A DNA stretch of 64,000 bases from Streptomyces sp. NBC_01304 (GCF_035975855.1 NZ_CP109055.1:3658001-3722000); one strand, 5' to 3'; shown: positions 29,578 through 38,838, counted from the stretch's first letter. Notes: generated from the sequence alone by a model not told the origin. A program made the numbers and translations.

Positions 29578-30567
29578 ATGCCCGTCACGGTCGTACGCTT
29601 CAACCTCGTCGATCCCGACGGGACGCCCGAGTCGCTCGCCGACCGCTACGGCGCCGCGGTCGAGATGGCCAAGTACTGCGACGGCGCGGGGGTGAACTCG
29701 ATCCAGACCGAGGAGCACCACGGCGCCGACAACAACTGGATCCCCTCCCCCTTCCACTTCGCGGGAGCGGTCTTCGGCGCCACCCGGACCATCGCGGTCA
29801 CCGTCTCCGCGATCATCGGCCCGCTGCACGACCCGCTGCGGATCGCCGAGGAGATCGCGGTCCTCGACCTGATCAGCAAGGGCCGTCTGGTGACGGTCGC
29901 CGGCATCGGCTACCGGCCCGCCGAGTACGAGGCGTTCGGCGTCGAGTGGGGCCGGCGCGGCAAGCTCCAGGACCAGCTCCTGGAGACGCTGCTCAAGGCC
30001 TGGACGGGCGAGCCCTTCGACTATCAGGGCCGCACGGTCCGGGTCACCCCGCGCCCGTACACCCAGCCCAACCCCCTTCTCCTGGTGGGCGGTTCCTCCC
30101 AGGCGGCGGCCCGCCGCGCGGCCCGCCTCGGCCTGCCGTTCTTCCCCAGCGCGCACATGCCCGAGCTGGAGGCCTACTACAAGGCGAAGTTGGAGGAGTA
30201 CGGCACCGAGGGCTGGACCATGATGCCCGCCAAGGAGACCCCGCTCCTGCACCTCTCCGAGGACCCGGACCACACCTGGGCGACGTACGGCAAACACTTC
30301 CTGCACGAGGCGCAGATGTACGCCTCCTGGGGGTCCAAGGACATCAAGTCGGCCGTACGATCCCACGCCACGACCGTGGCGGAGCTGCGCGAGGAGGGCG
30401 TCTACCGGATCCTCACGCCCGACGAGTGCGTCGACTTCGCCAACAACTCGGACGACCCGATGACCAGCCTCGTCCTGCACCCGTTGTGCGGCGGCATGCC
30501 CATCGACGAGGGCTGGCGCAGCCTGCACCTGCTCGCGGAAAGCGTGCTCCCCCGGCTCACCGGCTGA
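29578..30567 (+). CDS. LLM class flavin-dependent oxidoreductase
   Basis: 329 residues with the luciferase-like (beta/alpha)8 pattern: 'GVNSIQTEEHHGADNNW', 'IIGPLHDPLRIAEEIAVLDL', 'GRLVTVAGIGYRPAEYEAFG', 'LLVGGSSQAAARRAARLGL'. Members use FMNH2 or F420 with O2 or as reductases; the TEEHHG motif is typical of the FMN-dependent alkanal monooxygenase-like group. The preceding permease and shared hairpin suggest one catabolic unit, but the substrate is unknown. Confidence 0.9.
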   Translation: MPVTVVRFNLVDPDGTPESLADRYGAAVEMAKYCDGAGVNSIQTEEHHGADNNWIPSPFHFAGAVFGATRTIAVTVSAIIGPLHDPLRIAEEIAVLDLISKGRLVTVAGIGYRPAEYEAFGVEWGRRGKLQDQLLETLLKAWTGEPFDYQGRTVRVTPRPYTQPNPLLLVGGSSQAAARRAARLGLPFFPSAHMPELEAYYKAKLEEYGTEGWTMMPAKETPLLHLSEDPDHTWATYGKHFLHEAQMYASWGSKDIKSAVRSHATTVAELREEGVYRILTPDECVDFANNSDDPMTSLVLHPLCGGMPIDEGWRSLHLLAESVLPRLTG

Positions 30568-30580
30568 GCCGGCCGAACCT

Positions 30581-30614
30581 GTTGAGCCGGGAAGACGTGC
30601 TGCCCCGGCTCAAC
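30581..30614 (+). terminator. Terminator after LLM gene
   Basis: An 11-base perfect inverted repeat (GTTGAGCCGGG / CCCGGCTCAAC) begins 14 bases after the stop, with a 12-base loop. It faces the convergent glcP gene. Confidence 0.7.
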
Positions 30615-30656
30615 AACTGAGCCGAGGCAGCACGAGAGGAGAGGGGCAGCGGGGGG

Positions 30657-32081
30657 TTAGCCCATCTCCTCCAACGCCTTGCCCTTGGTCTCCTTCACGA
30701 ACTTGAGCACGAAGGGGATCGAGAGCACGGCGAAGAATGTGTAGATGAGGTACGCGCCCGAGAGGTTCCAGTCGGAAAGGCTCGGGAAGCTGGCCGTGAT
30801 GGCCCAGTTGGCGAGCCACTGCGCGGCGGCGGCGACACCGAGCGCGGCGGCGCGGATCTTGTTCGGGAACATCTCGCCGAGGAAGACCCAGACCACGACA
30901 CCCCACGACAGGGCGAAGAAGAGCACGAAGGCGTGGGCGGCGATCAGCGCCACGAGGCCCTGGGTGTCGGGGAGTTTGCCCGCGGCGTCCAGCTTGGCGG
31001 AGAACGCCCAGGCCTCCAGGGCGAGGGCGATCGCCATACCGGCGGAGCCCACCAGGGCGAGCGGCTTACGGCCGACCCGGTCGACCAGGACCATCGCGAT
31101 CACGGTGCCGATGATGTTGATGATCGACGTGGTGAACGAGTAGAAGAACGAGTCGCTCGGGTCGATGCCGACGGACTGCCACAGCGTCGAGGAGTAGTAG
31201 AACGCGACGTTGATGCCGACGAACTGCTGGAAGACCGAGAGGCCGATACCGATCCAGACGATCGGCTTGAAGAGGAAGCTGCTGCCGCCGAGCAGGTCCT
31301 TGAAGGTGGACTTGTGCTCGCTGCGCATCGCGTGCTCGATCTCGGTGACGCGGGCGTCCAGGTCGACGTGTCTGCCCTCGACCTCTTCGAGGATCTGCTT
31401 GGCCTTCTCGTTCTTGCCGACCGAGATCAGAAAGCGCGGGGACTCGGGGATCGCGAAGGACAGCACTCCGTAGAGCACGGCCGGGACGACCATCACGCCG
31501 AGCATGACCTGCCAGGCCTCGAGGCCCATGATCTTGTCGCGGTCGTTGCCGCCCGCGGCGTTCAGAATGCCCCAGTTGACCAGCTGCGAGACCGCGATGC
31601 CGATGACGATCGCGGCCTGCTGGAAGGACCCGAGCCGGCCGCGGTAGGCGGGCGGCGCGACCTCGGCGATATAGGCCGGGCCGATGACCGAGGCCATACC
31701 GATCGCGACACCACCGAGCACCCGCCAGAAGGCGAGGTCGTAGAGCGCGAAGGGCAGCGCCGAGCCGACGGCGCTGATGGTGAAGAGCGCGGCGGCGATC
31801 CGCATCACGTGGATACGGCCGATACGGTCGGCGAGGCGGCCCGCGATCGCGGCGCCGATGGCGCAGCCGAGCAGGGCGATGGCGATGACCTGGCCGAGCG
31901 CGCCGGAGCCGATGTCGTACTTGCTGCCGATCGCACCGACGGCGCCGTTGATCACAGCGCTGTCGTAGCCGAAGAGGAAGCCGCCCATGGCAGCCGCGGC
32001 CGTAATGAAGATGACATGGCCGAGGTGCTCGGGCTGAGCCTCTCGGGCTCCGGATCCCGGAACCTTCGCTGTGCTGGTCAC
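30657..32081 (-). CDS. glcP: MFS sugar porter, glucose permease GlcP
   Basis: 474 residues from GTG 32081, AGGAG five bases upstream. Twelve membrane segments; sugar-porter signatures 'FLFGYDSAVINGAVG', 'GRLADRIGRIHVMR', 'PAYIAEVAPPAYRGRLGSFQ', 'PESPRFLI' and 'DRVGRKPLALVG' are all present, plus the C-terminal 'KETKGKALEEM'. In S. coelicolor the main glucose-proton symporter GlcP is encoded next to smc, matching this position, so glucose is the likely substrate. The promoter region shows repeated CTTGAAGG motifs. Confidence 0.88.
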   Translation of the reverse strand: MTSTAKVPGSGAREAQPEHLGHVIFITAAAAMGGFLFGYDSAVINGAVGAIGSKYDIGSGALGQVIAIALLGCAIGAAIAGRLADRIGRIHVMRIAAALFTISAVGSALPFALYDLAFWRVLGGVAIGMASVIGPAYIAEVAPPAYRGRLGSFQQAAIVIGIAVSQLVNWGILNAAGGNDRDKIMGLEAWQVMLGVMVVPAVLYGVLSFAIPESPRFLISVGKNEKAKQILEEVEGRHVDLDARVTEIEHAMRSEHKSTFKDLLGGSSFLFKPIVWIGIGLSVFQQFVGINVAFYYSSTLWQSVGIDPSDSFFYSFTTSIINIIGTVIAMVLVDRVGRKPLALVGSAGMAIALALEAWAFSAKLDAAGKLPDTQGLVALIAAHAFVLFFALSWGVVVWVFLGEMFPNKIRAAALGVAAAAQWLANWAITASFPSLSDWNLSGAYLIYTFFAVLSIPFVLKFVKETKGKALEEMG

Positions 32082-32165
32082 GTGTACTCCTGGGTACCCG
32101 GGCTGCGGTGTCCGGGCATGTGGGGGAGGCCCTCTAAGTGGCGCACAACATCCGGCGGCCCACCA

Positions 32166-32281
32166 CTTGAAGGTAAAAACAACGTTGCAGACACTATGCC
32201 TTCAAGTTTCGAAGTCAATAGGTGAGTGACTATGAACTTTTAGGCAACCGAGAGTCATTGAGGTTCAACTCTTGAAGGCAT
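32166..32281 (-). promoter_or_regulatory. glcP promoter with repeated CTTGAAGG elements
   Basis: On the minus strand TTGACT (32213-32218) and TAGTGT (32191-32196) are separated by 16 bases, a plausible vegetative promoter ~110 bases ahead of the GTG. CTTGAAGG occurs three times: inside the promoter spacer (32199-32206, minus), and in plus orientation at 32166-32173 and 32271-32278. The first and last extend to a perfect 11-base inverted repeat (ATGCCTTCAAG / CTTGAAGGCAT). These could be operators for an unidentified regulator. Confidence 0.5.
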
Positions 32282-32295
32282 GAGGGTTGGGCCGC

Positions 32296-35200
32296 TCAGC
32301 GCAGCCGCTGGCTGATCACCTTGGAGACGCCGTCGCCCTGCATGGACACGCCGTACAGCGCGTCCGCGACCTCCATGGTCCGCTTCTGGTGCGTGATCAC
32401 GATGAGCTGCGAGGACTCCTGCAGCTCCTGCATGATCCGGATCAGCCGCTGCAGATTGGTGTCGTCGAGCGCGGCCTCGACCTCGTCCATCACGTAGAAC
32501 GGGCTCGGCCGCGCCTTGAAGATCGACACCAGCATCGCCACGGCCGTCAGCGAGCGTTCACCGCCCGAAAGCAACGAAAGGCGCTTGACCTTCTTGCCCG
32601 GCGGCCGGGCCTCGACATCCACGCCCGTGGTGAGCATGTTGTCGGGATCGGTCAGAATCAGCCGCCCCTCACCACCCGGGAAGAGCCGTGAGAAGACGCC
32701 CTCGAACTCGCGGGCCGTGTCCCGGAAGGCCTCGGTGAACACCTGCTCCACGCGCTCGTCGACCTCCTTCACCACCTGCAGCAGGTCGGCGCGGGTCTTC
32801 TTCAGGTCCTCGAGCTGCTCGCTCAGGAACTTGTGACGTTCCTCCAGCGCGGCGAACTCCTCAAGCGCGAGCGGATTGACTTTTCCGAGCTGCTGGTACG
32901 CCCGTTCGGCTGACTTGAGCCGCTTCTCCTGCTCCGCCCGTACGAACACGACCGGCCGGTTCCGCGGGTGGTCCGGGTCCTCCGGAAGCTCCTCGCCCTC
33001 GGCGGGCGGCGACGGCGGGACCGGCTGGTCCGGGCCGTACTCGGAGACCAGCCCGGCCGGCTCCACGCCCAGCTCCTCCAGGGCCTTGGCCTCCAGCTGC
33101 TCGATCCGCATGCGCTTCTCGGCGCCGAGCACCTCGCCCCGGTGGACGGAGTCCGTCAGCTTGTCCAGCTCGGCCTTGAGGTCACGCCCGGCAGTGCGCT
33201 CGGCGGTCAGGTCCAGCTCGCGCCCGGCCTTGGCCCGCTCGGCGGCGGCCCGCTCGGCCTCGGCCCGGACCAGGGACACCTCGACGTGGGCGAGCAGTTG
33301 GCGGGCGCCGGACGCGACGGCCTCGGCGACGGCGGCCTCGTGCCGCATCCGGGACCTGCGCTGCTCGGCACGCGCGCGTGCCTCGCGTTCGGCGCGGGCG
33401 GCCCGGTCCAGGCCGTCGGCGCGGCCCGCGAGTCCCTTGACGCGCTCCTCGTGGGTACGCGCCTGGAGTCGGGCCTCCATCTCGGTCTGGCGGGCGTTGG
33501 CACCGTCGGCCGCGAGGCGATCGCGTACGGACGTGTCCGGCTCCTCGTCCCCTCTTTCCCCGGAGGGGGCGGCCTCCTCGGCGACTTCGAGCCGCTCCGC
33601 CAGCTCCTCGGCGTCCTGCATCGCCCGGTCGAGCGCGTCCTGCGCCCGGGCCGCGGCGGCCGTCATGCGCTCGGCCTCCCCCGCGGCCCCGCGCGCCTGG
33701 CCCGCGAGCCGGCCCAGCTGCTGCGAAACGGCGTTCTTCTCCCGGTCGGCGACCCGCCGCCGCTCCCCCAACTCCTCGACCAGGGCGGCCTGTTCACGCC
33801 GCCGCTCGGTGGCGGCGCGCTGCACCCCGGCCAGTTCCTCGCACCGTACGGCCAGCTCTTCCAGCTCGGCCGCCGCCTCGTCGACGGAGGCCTGCACTTC
33901 CAACAGGCTGGGCGCCCCGGCGGATCCACCCTGCGCGAAGTGCGCCCCGAGCACGTCGCCCTCCGCCGTCACCGCGGTCAGCTCGGGCTGCGCGTAGACA
34001 AGATCCTCGGCGTCCTCCAGCGTGCCGACGACCACGACCCCGCGCAGGAGCCTGCGTACGGCGGGCCTCAACTCGTCGGGGCAGCGCACCAGATCGGCGG
34101 CGTACGGCGGCCCGTCGTTCTGCTGAGGCACGTCCCCCGTGTCGGGCGCCCCGGAAAGGAGGAGCGCCGCCCGCCCCGCGTCCTGCTTGCGGAGCAGCCG
34201 GATCGCCTCGGCCGCCGTCCCCGGATTGGCCACGGTGATGGCATCCGCCGCGGCGCCGAGCGCGGCCGCGACCGGCACCTCGAACCCGGGGGCCACGCTG
34301 AGCAGTTCGGAGGCTGGCCCGAGCAGCCCGGCAAGCCGGTCCTTGGCCGCGAGCAGCGCGCCCGTGCCGTCCTTGCGGCGCAGCCCGAGGGCCAGCGCGT
34401 CATGCCGGGCCGAGGTCGCCGCCCGCTTCCGCTCGGCCGCGGTGACCGCCTCGCGCGCCGCACTCAGCGCGGCCTCGGCCTCGGCGAGCTCCCGCTTGGC
34501 GGCGTCGTGCTGCTCCCCTATGGCGGTGTCGTCCGCGTCCAGCCCGTCGACCTCGGCCTTGAGCTGCTCGTACTCCTCCTGCGCGGCGACCGCCCGCTCC
34601 TGCGCCTCGTCCCGGGCGGTGGCGAGCCGGTCGATCTCGGCCTTGGCCGAAGCGGCCTTGGAGCGGGCCGCGTTGACCTGTCCGTGCAGCCGGGCAAGGC
34701 CCTCGCGCCGGTCGGCGATGGCCCGCGCCACGTCCTTGAGGCGCCGCTCCTCGACGGCGAGCTCCCGCTCCAGCTCGGCCCGGTGCGCGACGGTGTCGTC
34801 CAGGGCCCGCTCGGCCGCTTCGAGCGCGGCCTCCAACTCGGCCTCCTGCTCCCGGATCCGGGCGGCCTCGCGCTCCATGTCCTCGGGGTCGCGCCCGCGC
34901 CGCTCCTCGGCGGGCGCCTGCGTCGCGCTCTTCACCCGGGCGTCCGCGAGGCTGATCGTGCCGCGCACCCGCTCGGCCAGCTGGGACAGCTCGTACCAGG
35001 TCTGCTGGGCCTGCTGCAGGCGTGGGGCGAGGCGCCGCACCTCGTCCTCCAGCGCGGCCTCGCGCGTGATCGCGGCCTTCAGATCGGCTTCCGCTGAATC
35101 CTTCCGCCGCTTCAGTTCCGCCTCGTCCGCGACCTCGGTACGCAGCGCCTCCTGGAGACGTACGAGATCGTCGGCGAGCAGCCGCAGCCGGGCGTCGCGC

Positions 35201-35865
35201 AGATCGGCCTGGATGACGGCGGCCCGCCGCGCCACCGCGGCCTGCCTGCCGAGCGGCTTGAGCTGGCGCCGCAGTTCATCGGTGAGGTCCTGCACGCGCG
35301 CGAGGTTGGCCTGCATCGCATCGAGCTTCCGCAGCGCCTTCTCCTTGCGCTTGCGGTGCTTGAGGACGCCCGCGGCCTCCTCGATGAAGGCCCTGCGCCC
35401 CATGGGGTCGGCGTGCAGCACGGAGTCGAGCTGGCCCTGCCCGACGATGACGTGCATCTCGCGCCCGATGCCCGAGTCGGACAACAGCTCCTGAATGTCC
35501 AGGAGTCGGCAGGTGTCTCCATTGATCTGGTACTCGCTGCCGCCATTGCGGAACATGATCCGCGTGATGGTGACCTCGGCGTACTCGATGGGCAGCACGC
35601 CGTCGGAGTTGTCGATGGTGAGGGACACCTCGGCCCGGCCGAGCGGCGGCCGCCCGGTGGTGCCGGCGAAGATGACGTCCTCCATCTTGCCGCCGCGCAG
35701 CGATTTGGCGCCCTGCTCGCCCATGACCCAGCTCAGCGCGTCCACGACATTGGACTTGCCGGAACCGTTGGGACCGACGACGCAGGTGATGCCGGGCTCG
35801 AAACGCAGCGTCGTCGCCGAGGCGAAGGATTTGAACCCGCGGAGGGTCATGGCCTTGAGGTGCAC
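32296..35865 (-). CDS. smc: Chromosome segregation protein SMC
   Basis: 1189 residues, usual for bacterial SMC. Walker A 'VGPNGSGKSNVVDALSWVMG' at the N-terminus; signature 'LSGGERSLTAVAMLV' and Walker B 'PFYVMDEVEAALDD' at the C-terminus; two long coiled coils flank a hinge at roughly residues 510-640 (LLGPASELLSVAPGFEVPVA onwards). It is the condensin ATPase that compacts and aligns chromosomes, especially during sporulation. The gene is followed by glcP and preceded by a small coiled-coil gene. Confidence 0.97.
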   Translation of the reverse strand: MHLKAMTLRGFKSFASATTLRFEPGITCVVGPNGSGKSNVVDALSWVMGEQGAKSLRGGKMEDVIFAGTTGRPPLGRAEVSLTIDNSDGVLPIEYAEVTITRIMFRNGGSEYQINGDTCRLLDIQELLSDSGIGREMHVIVGQGQLDSVLHADPMGRRAFIEEAAGVLKHRKRKEKALRKLDAMQANLARVQDLTDELRRQLKPLGRQAAVARRAAVIQADLRDARLRLLADDLVRLQEALRTEVADEAELKRRKDSAEADLKAAITREAALEDEVRRLAPRLQQAQQTWYELSQLAERVRGTISLADARVKSATQAPAEERRGRDPEDMEREAARIREQEAELEAALEAAERALDDTVAHRAELERELAVEERRLKDVARAIADRREGLARLHGQVNAARSKAASAKAEIDRLATARDEAQERAVAAQEEYEQLKAEVDGLDADDTAIGEQHDAAKRELAEAEAALSAAREAVTAAERKRAATSARHDALALGLRRKDGTGALLAAKDRLAGLLGPASELLSVAPGFEVPVAAALGAAADAITVANPGTAAEAIRLLRKQDAGRAALLLSGAPDTGDVPQQNDGPPYAADLVRCPDELRPAVRRLLRGVVVVGTLEDAEDLVYAQPELTAVTAEGDVLGAHFAQGGSAGAPSLLEVQASVDEAAAELEELAVRCEELAGVQRAATERRREQAALVEELGERRRVADREKNAVSQQLGRLAGQARGAAGEAERMTAAAARAQDALDRAMQDAEELAERLEVAEEAAPSGERGDEEPDTSVRDRLAADGANARQTEMEARLQARTHEERVKGLAGRADGLDRAARAEREARARAEQRRSRMRHEAAVAEAVASGARQLLAHVEVSLVRAEAERAAAERAKAGRELDLTAERTAGRDLKAELDKLTDSVHRGEVLGAEKRMRIEQLEAKALEELGVEPAGLVSEYGPDQPVPPSPPAEGEELPEDPDHPRNRPVVFVRAEQEKRLKSAERAYQQLGKVNPLALEEFAALEERHKFLSEQLEDLKKTRADLLQVVKEVDERVEQVFTEAFRDTAREFEGVFSRLFPGGEGRLILTDPDNMLTTGVDVEARPPGKKVKRLSLLSGGERSLTAVAMLVSIFKARPSPFYVMDEVEAALDDTNLQRLIRIMQELQESSQLIVITHQKRTMEVADALYGVSMQGDGVSKVISQRLR

Positions 35866-35980
35866 GCCCGGACTCTACCTATCGGTCCTGTCTCACTCCA
35901 TGAACCCGCGGTTTCACCGAACAAGGTGCAGGGCACACCAGACGTGAGAAAGCCCTTCCAGGAGCCCTGTCGAAAGAAAG

Positions 35981-36002
35981 AAGGGACGCCGAAGCGTCCC
36001 TT
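35981..36002 (-). terminator. Terminator after small coiled-coil gene
   Basis: A nine-base perfect stem with CGAA loop (AAGGGACGC / GCGTCCCTT). On the minus strand it is followed by CTTCTTTCTTTC, so it suits the gene ending at 36065. Confidence 0.75.
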
Positions 36003-36064
36003 GCAGATCTTCTTCACAAGCGGCTGACATGAGCAGCCCGACCCATTTGCCTTACGCGGCGGGG

Positions 36065-36277
36065 TCAGGCAAGCGCAGGCTCCGCCTGGGGTACGTCGAT
36101 GCTCTCCACGAGCGAGTCGCCGGGGTGAGAAGCGGCAGCAGTAGCCAACGCGTCATTTTCGGCCTGGATGCGTACGAGCTCTGATTCCAGGTCCTGGACG
36201 CGCTGCTGAAGCCGTCGCATCTCGGCGAGAAGTCGCGGGTCTGAGCCGCCGACGTAACCGAGAAGCGCCTTTGCCAT
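36065..36277 (-). CDS. Small coiled-coil protein of unknown function
   Basis: 70 residues from ATG 36277, with GGAGGA nine bases upstream. The sequence starts MAKALLGYVGGSDPRLLAEM and continues as a strongly heptadic helix (RRLQQRVQDLESELVRIQAE), then a short acidic tail. I believe a similar protein is conserved near smc in streptomycetes, but I assign no function. The frame is open further upstream, but that part is low-quality and lacks a binding site. Confidence 0.75.
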   Translation of the reverse strand: MAKALLGYVGGSDPRLLAEMRRLQQRVQDLESELVRIQAENDALATAAASHPGDSLVESIDVPQAEPALA

Positions 36278-36627
36278 GATGGATGGTCCTCCACACTGAG
36301 TGACCGACCGAAGCGGTGTGGGTCGTGAGGGAAGCACCCGCGGTGATTGGCACTGCTTGTTGTTCTGCGTGTTCTCACATGCCAAACAGCTAGGGTGCGC
36401 GGGGACTTCCAGCGTCTCACCAAAATGTTTGACGGTCAACACGATCACACCCCGTATTGGCGGGCAAACCTGGGGGCACACGCTCTCGCGCGGCTCTCCT
36501 GCAGGGCCCAGGGGCGTGGAGATCATCCTTACTTGCGCAGCCTGGCACGGCAAGGCTTTGTTGGCAACCACCAGGTCATTTCTGCCCCGCACACATGCCC
36601 CGGGCATCTGATATGGAGCCGGTCCCG
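36278..36627. other. Intergenic region, small coiled-coil gene to acyP
   Basis: 350 bases, less G/C-rich than surroundings. On the minus strand it reads TTGACCGTCAAACATTTTGG near 36417-36436, a candidate -35 region with an internal TTGAC/GTCAA palindrome, leaving a leader of ~130 bases for the coiled-coil gene. No RNA gene was recognised. Confidence 0.5.
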
Positions 36628-36909
36628 TCAACGGATGGCGAATCCGTCATAAATGCCGCGTGGGGCATCCCAGATCTCGGTGACACCGTCGACCCGGCCG
36701 GGTGTGTCGCCGCGTTCCAACCAGTCGAGCAGTTTCTCGCAGCCGACCCTCGATCCCTCCGCCACGACCTGCACCCGTCCGTCGGCGAGATTGAGCGCGA
36801 AGCCGGTGATGCCACCGAGCTCGAGTGCCTTTGCCCTGGTGAACCAACGAAAGCCCACTCCTTGTACATGGCCGCGCACCCAGGCGACGAGCCGAGCCTC
36901 TTCGTTCAT
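36628..36909 (-). CDS. acyP: Acylphosphatase
   Basis: 93 residues, the normal family length, with the active-site signature '[17 protein letters not shown]' (Arg of the phosphate loop) and '[17 protein letters not shown]' (catalytic Asn). It hydrolyses acyl phosphates such as 1,3-bisphosphoglycerate or carbamoyl phosphate. Divergent from the CAP gene. Confidence 0.95.
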   Translation of the reverse strand: MNEEARLVAWVRGHVQGVGFRWFTRAKALELGGITGFALNLADGRVQVVAEGSRVGCEKLLDWLERGDTPGRVDGVTEIWDAPRGIYDGFAIR

Positions 36910-36984
36910 GTGTGCAAGCTAACCGGCCAATTGCTCTGGGAGCACTTCACCCCCATCCGTCATCGCGTACAGTCGCGAAAAGAT

Positions 36985-37008
36985 AAGCTCACCCGTTTGG
37001 GTGAGCTT
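36985..37008 (+). promoter_or_regulatory. Perfect hairpin upstream of CAP-domain gene
   Basis: AAGCTCACCC-gttt-GGGTGAGCTT, a perfect 10-bp stem with a 4-base loop, lies 70 bases before the CAP start and 76 bases beyond the acyP start. There is no T-run, so it is more likely an operator or a leader structure than a terminator. Confidence 0.45.
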
Positions 37009-37077
37009 CTGTAGTGAGTGTTACAGCAGTCGAGAACGGCCGTAAGAACGAGCCGCTAGGACGAGGAAGGCCAGGAG

Positions 37078-37974
37078 ATGGGACGCCACCGACGCTCCGA
37101 CGCCGGCCCTGCCGCCGAAGCTCCCCACCAGGCCGGGATCCCCGGTCAGCGGAGCGCGAGCTCGCACCGCCGCGCCAAGCGCCCCGCGGCCCCCGTGCGC
37201 ACCGGCCTGCTCGGTGTTTCCGCCGCCGTGGCCCTGGGTGCCGTGGCCGTCGCCTCCGGCCTGCTGCCGGGCGGGGACAACTACCAGCTCGGCGGCGGCA
37301 GCGACCCCGGCAAGGTGCGGGCCGCGAGCAGTCCGAACGACCTCGAGTCGCAGGGCGGCGCCGACACGGACCAGGAGCGCAGGGAGACGGCCGCGAGCCG
37401 TGGCTCCGAGCGCCCCGAAGCGTCCAAGTCGCCCTCCTCGGAGCCGTCCGCGAAGCCCTCCAAGACGCCTTCCAAGGAGCCGTCCTCGGACGACTCGGAC
37501 AAGGCCGGCAGCGGCAAGGACAAGGCCTCTACCCCGTCCCGTGACACTTCGCCGGAGCCCAAGCAGTCGTCCTCGCCCTCGAAGCCGTCGAGCGGCGAGA
37601 CGTCCGCCGAGGCCCAGGTGCTCGCCCTGGTCAACCAGGAGCGCGCCAAGGTCGGCTGCAGCCCGGTCCGCGCCGACGGCGACCTGTCCGCACTGGCCGG
37701 CGCCTTCAGCGAGGACATGGCCGACCGGGGCTTCTTCGACCACACCGACCCGGACGGCGCCACCCCCTGGGACCGCGCCGACTCGGTCGGCATAGCCAAC
37801 CTCGGCGGCGAGAACATCGCCAGGGGCCAGGCCAACGCCCAGTCGGTGATGGACTCCTGGATGAACAGCACCGGCCACCGAGCCAACATCCTGAACTGCG
37901 ACTACAAGACCCTCGGCGTCGGCGCCTACTTCGGGTCCGGCGGTCCCTGGTGGACCCAGGACTTCGGCTTCTAG
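37078..37974 (+). CDS. CAP (SCP/PR1) domain secreted or membrane-anchored protein
   Basis: 298 residues from ATG 37078 (AGGAAGG upstream). A basic cytoplasmic head (~40 residues) precedes a hydrophobic segment (TGLLGVSAAVALGAVAVASG), with no clear cleavage site. Then comes a ~100-residue Ser/Lys/Pro/Glu linker and a C-terminal CAP domain from ~178: 'VLALVNQERAKVGCSPV', 'FFDHTDPDGATPW', 'GENIARGQ', 'GHRANILNCDYKTLGVG'. The histidines and GENIA motif are those of the YkwD-like family. It is likely displayed at the cell surface; its activity is unknown. Confidence 0.9.
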   Translation: MGRHRRSDAGPAAEAPHQAGIPGQRSASSHRRAKRPAAPVRTGLLGVSAAVALGAVAVASGLLPGGDNYQLGGGSDPGKVRAASSPNDLESQGGADTDQERRETAASRGSERPEASKSPSSEPSAKPSKTPSKEPSSDDSDKAGSGKDKASTPSRDTSPEPKQSSSPSKPSSGETSAEAQVLALVNQERAKVGCSPVRADGDLSALAGAFSEDMADRGFFDHTDPDGATPWDRADSVGIANLGGENIARGQANAQSVMDSWMNSTGHRANILNCDYKTLGVGAYFGSGGPWWTQDFGF

Positions 37975-37977
37975 CCG

Positions 37978-38838
37978 TTACGCCCCTGACCTCGGCGGTC
38001 GCTGGCAGCGCGGGCAGAAATAGCTGGAGCGGTTCATCCACGGCCGTCGGCGCATCGGTGTTCCGCAGCGCCGGCACGGCTCGTCCTCCCGGCCGTACGC
38101 GTCCAGGGAGCGCTCGAAGTAGCCGGACTCCCCGTTCACATTGACGTAGAGGCTGTCGAAGCTGGTGCCGCCGACAGCGAGCGCCGCGTTCATCACGTCC
38201 CGGACGTGGCCCAGGAGTTCCGCGGTCTTCGGCCGCGTGAAGGTGGCGGTGGGCCGCTCGTAGTGCAGCTTCGCACGCCACAGGGCCTCGTCGGCATAGA
38301 TGTTGCCGACGCCGCTGATCAGGGACTGGTCGAGCAGGGCCCGCTTGATGGTCGTACGTTTCCGCCGCAGCGCCTCATGGAAGGCCGCGTCGTCGAAGAC
38401 CGGGTCCAGGGGGTCGCGGGCGATGTGCGCGATGACGTCGGGCAGCCCGTCCGGAGTGTTCTCGTGCAGCGAGAGCCCGCCGAAGGTGCGCTGGTCGACG
38501 AAGCGCAGCTCGGTTCCCTGCGCATCGTCGAAGCCGACCCGGATCCGCAGGTGCTTCTCGTCGGGGGCGTCGTTCGGCTGGACCAGGAGCTGGCCGCTCA
38601 TGCCGAGGTGCGCGAGCACGGAGCTCGGCGAATCCGCGAGCGGCAGCCACAGATACTTCCCGCGCCGCTGGGCGAGCCCGATCCGATGCCCCTTGAGCTG
38701 CGCCGCGAAGTCCCCACCACCGGCGAGGTGGCGGCGTACGGCGCGCGGATGCAGCACCTCGACCTCGTTGACGACGCGACCGCTGATCCAGCGTTCGAGC
38801 CCACGACGTACGACTTCGACCTCGGGCAACTCAGGCAC
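37978..38838 (-). CDS. mutM: Formamidopyrimidine-DNA glycosylase
   Basis: 286 residues from GTG 38838. N-terminal catalytic '[20 protein letters not shown]' (Pro1 nucleophile, Glu2), helix-two-turn-helix region '[20 protein letters not shown]', and a C-terminal zinc finger '[20 protein letters not shown]' with CPRC. It excises 8-oxoguanine and Fapy lesions. Its stop is only three bases from that of the convergent CAP gene. A strong terminator separates it from rnc. Confidence 0.97.
   Translation of the reverse strand: MPELPEVEVVRRGLERWISGRVVNEVEVLHPRAVRRHLAGGGDFAAQLKGHRIGLAQRRGKYLWLPLADSPSSVLAHLGMSGQLLVQPNDAPDEKHLRIRVGFDDAQGTELRFVDQRTFGGLSLHENTPDGLPDVIAHIARDPLDPVFDDAAFHEALRRKRTTIKRALLDQSLISGVGNIYADEALWRAKLHYERPTATFTRPKTAELLGHVRDVMNAALAVGGTSFDSLYVNVNGESGYFERSLDAYGREDEPCRRCGTPMRRRPWMNRSSYFCPRCQRPPRSGA

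Noticed and set aside
32968..35097. 709-codon plus-strand frame opposite smc
   Set aside because: Leu/Gly/Arg-rich mirror of the SMC coiled coil; no ribosome binding site or known domain.
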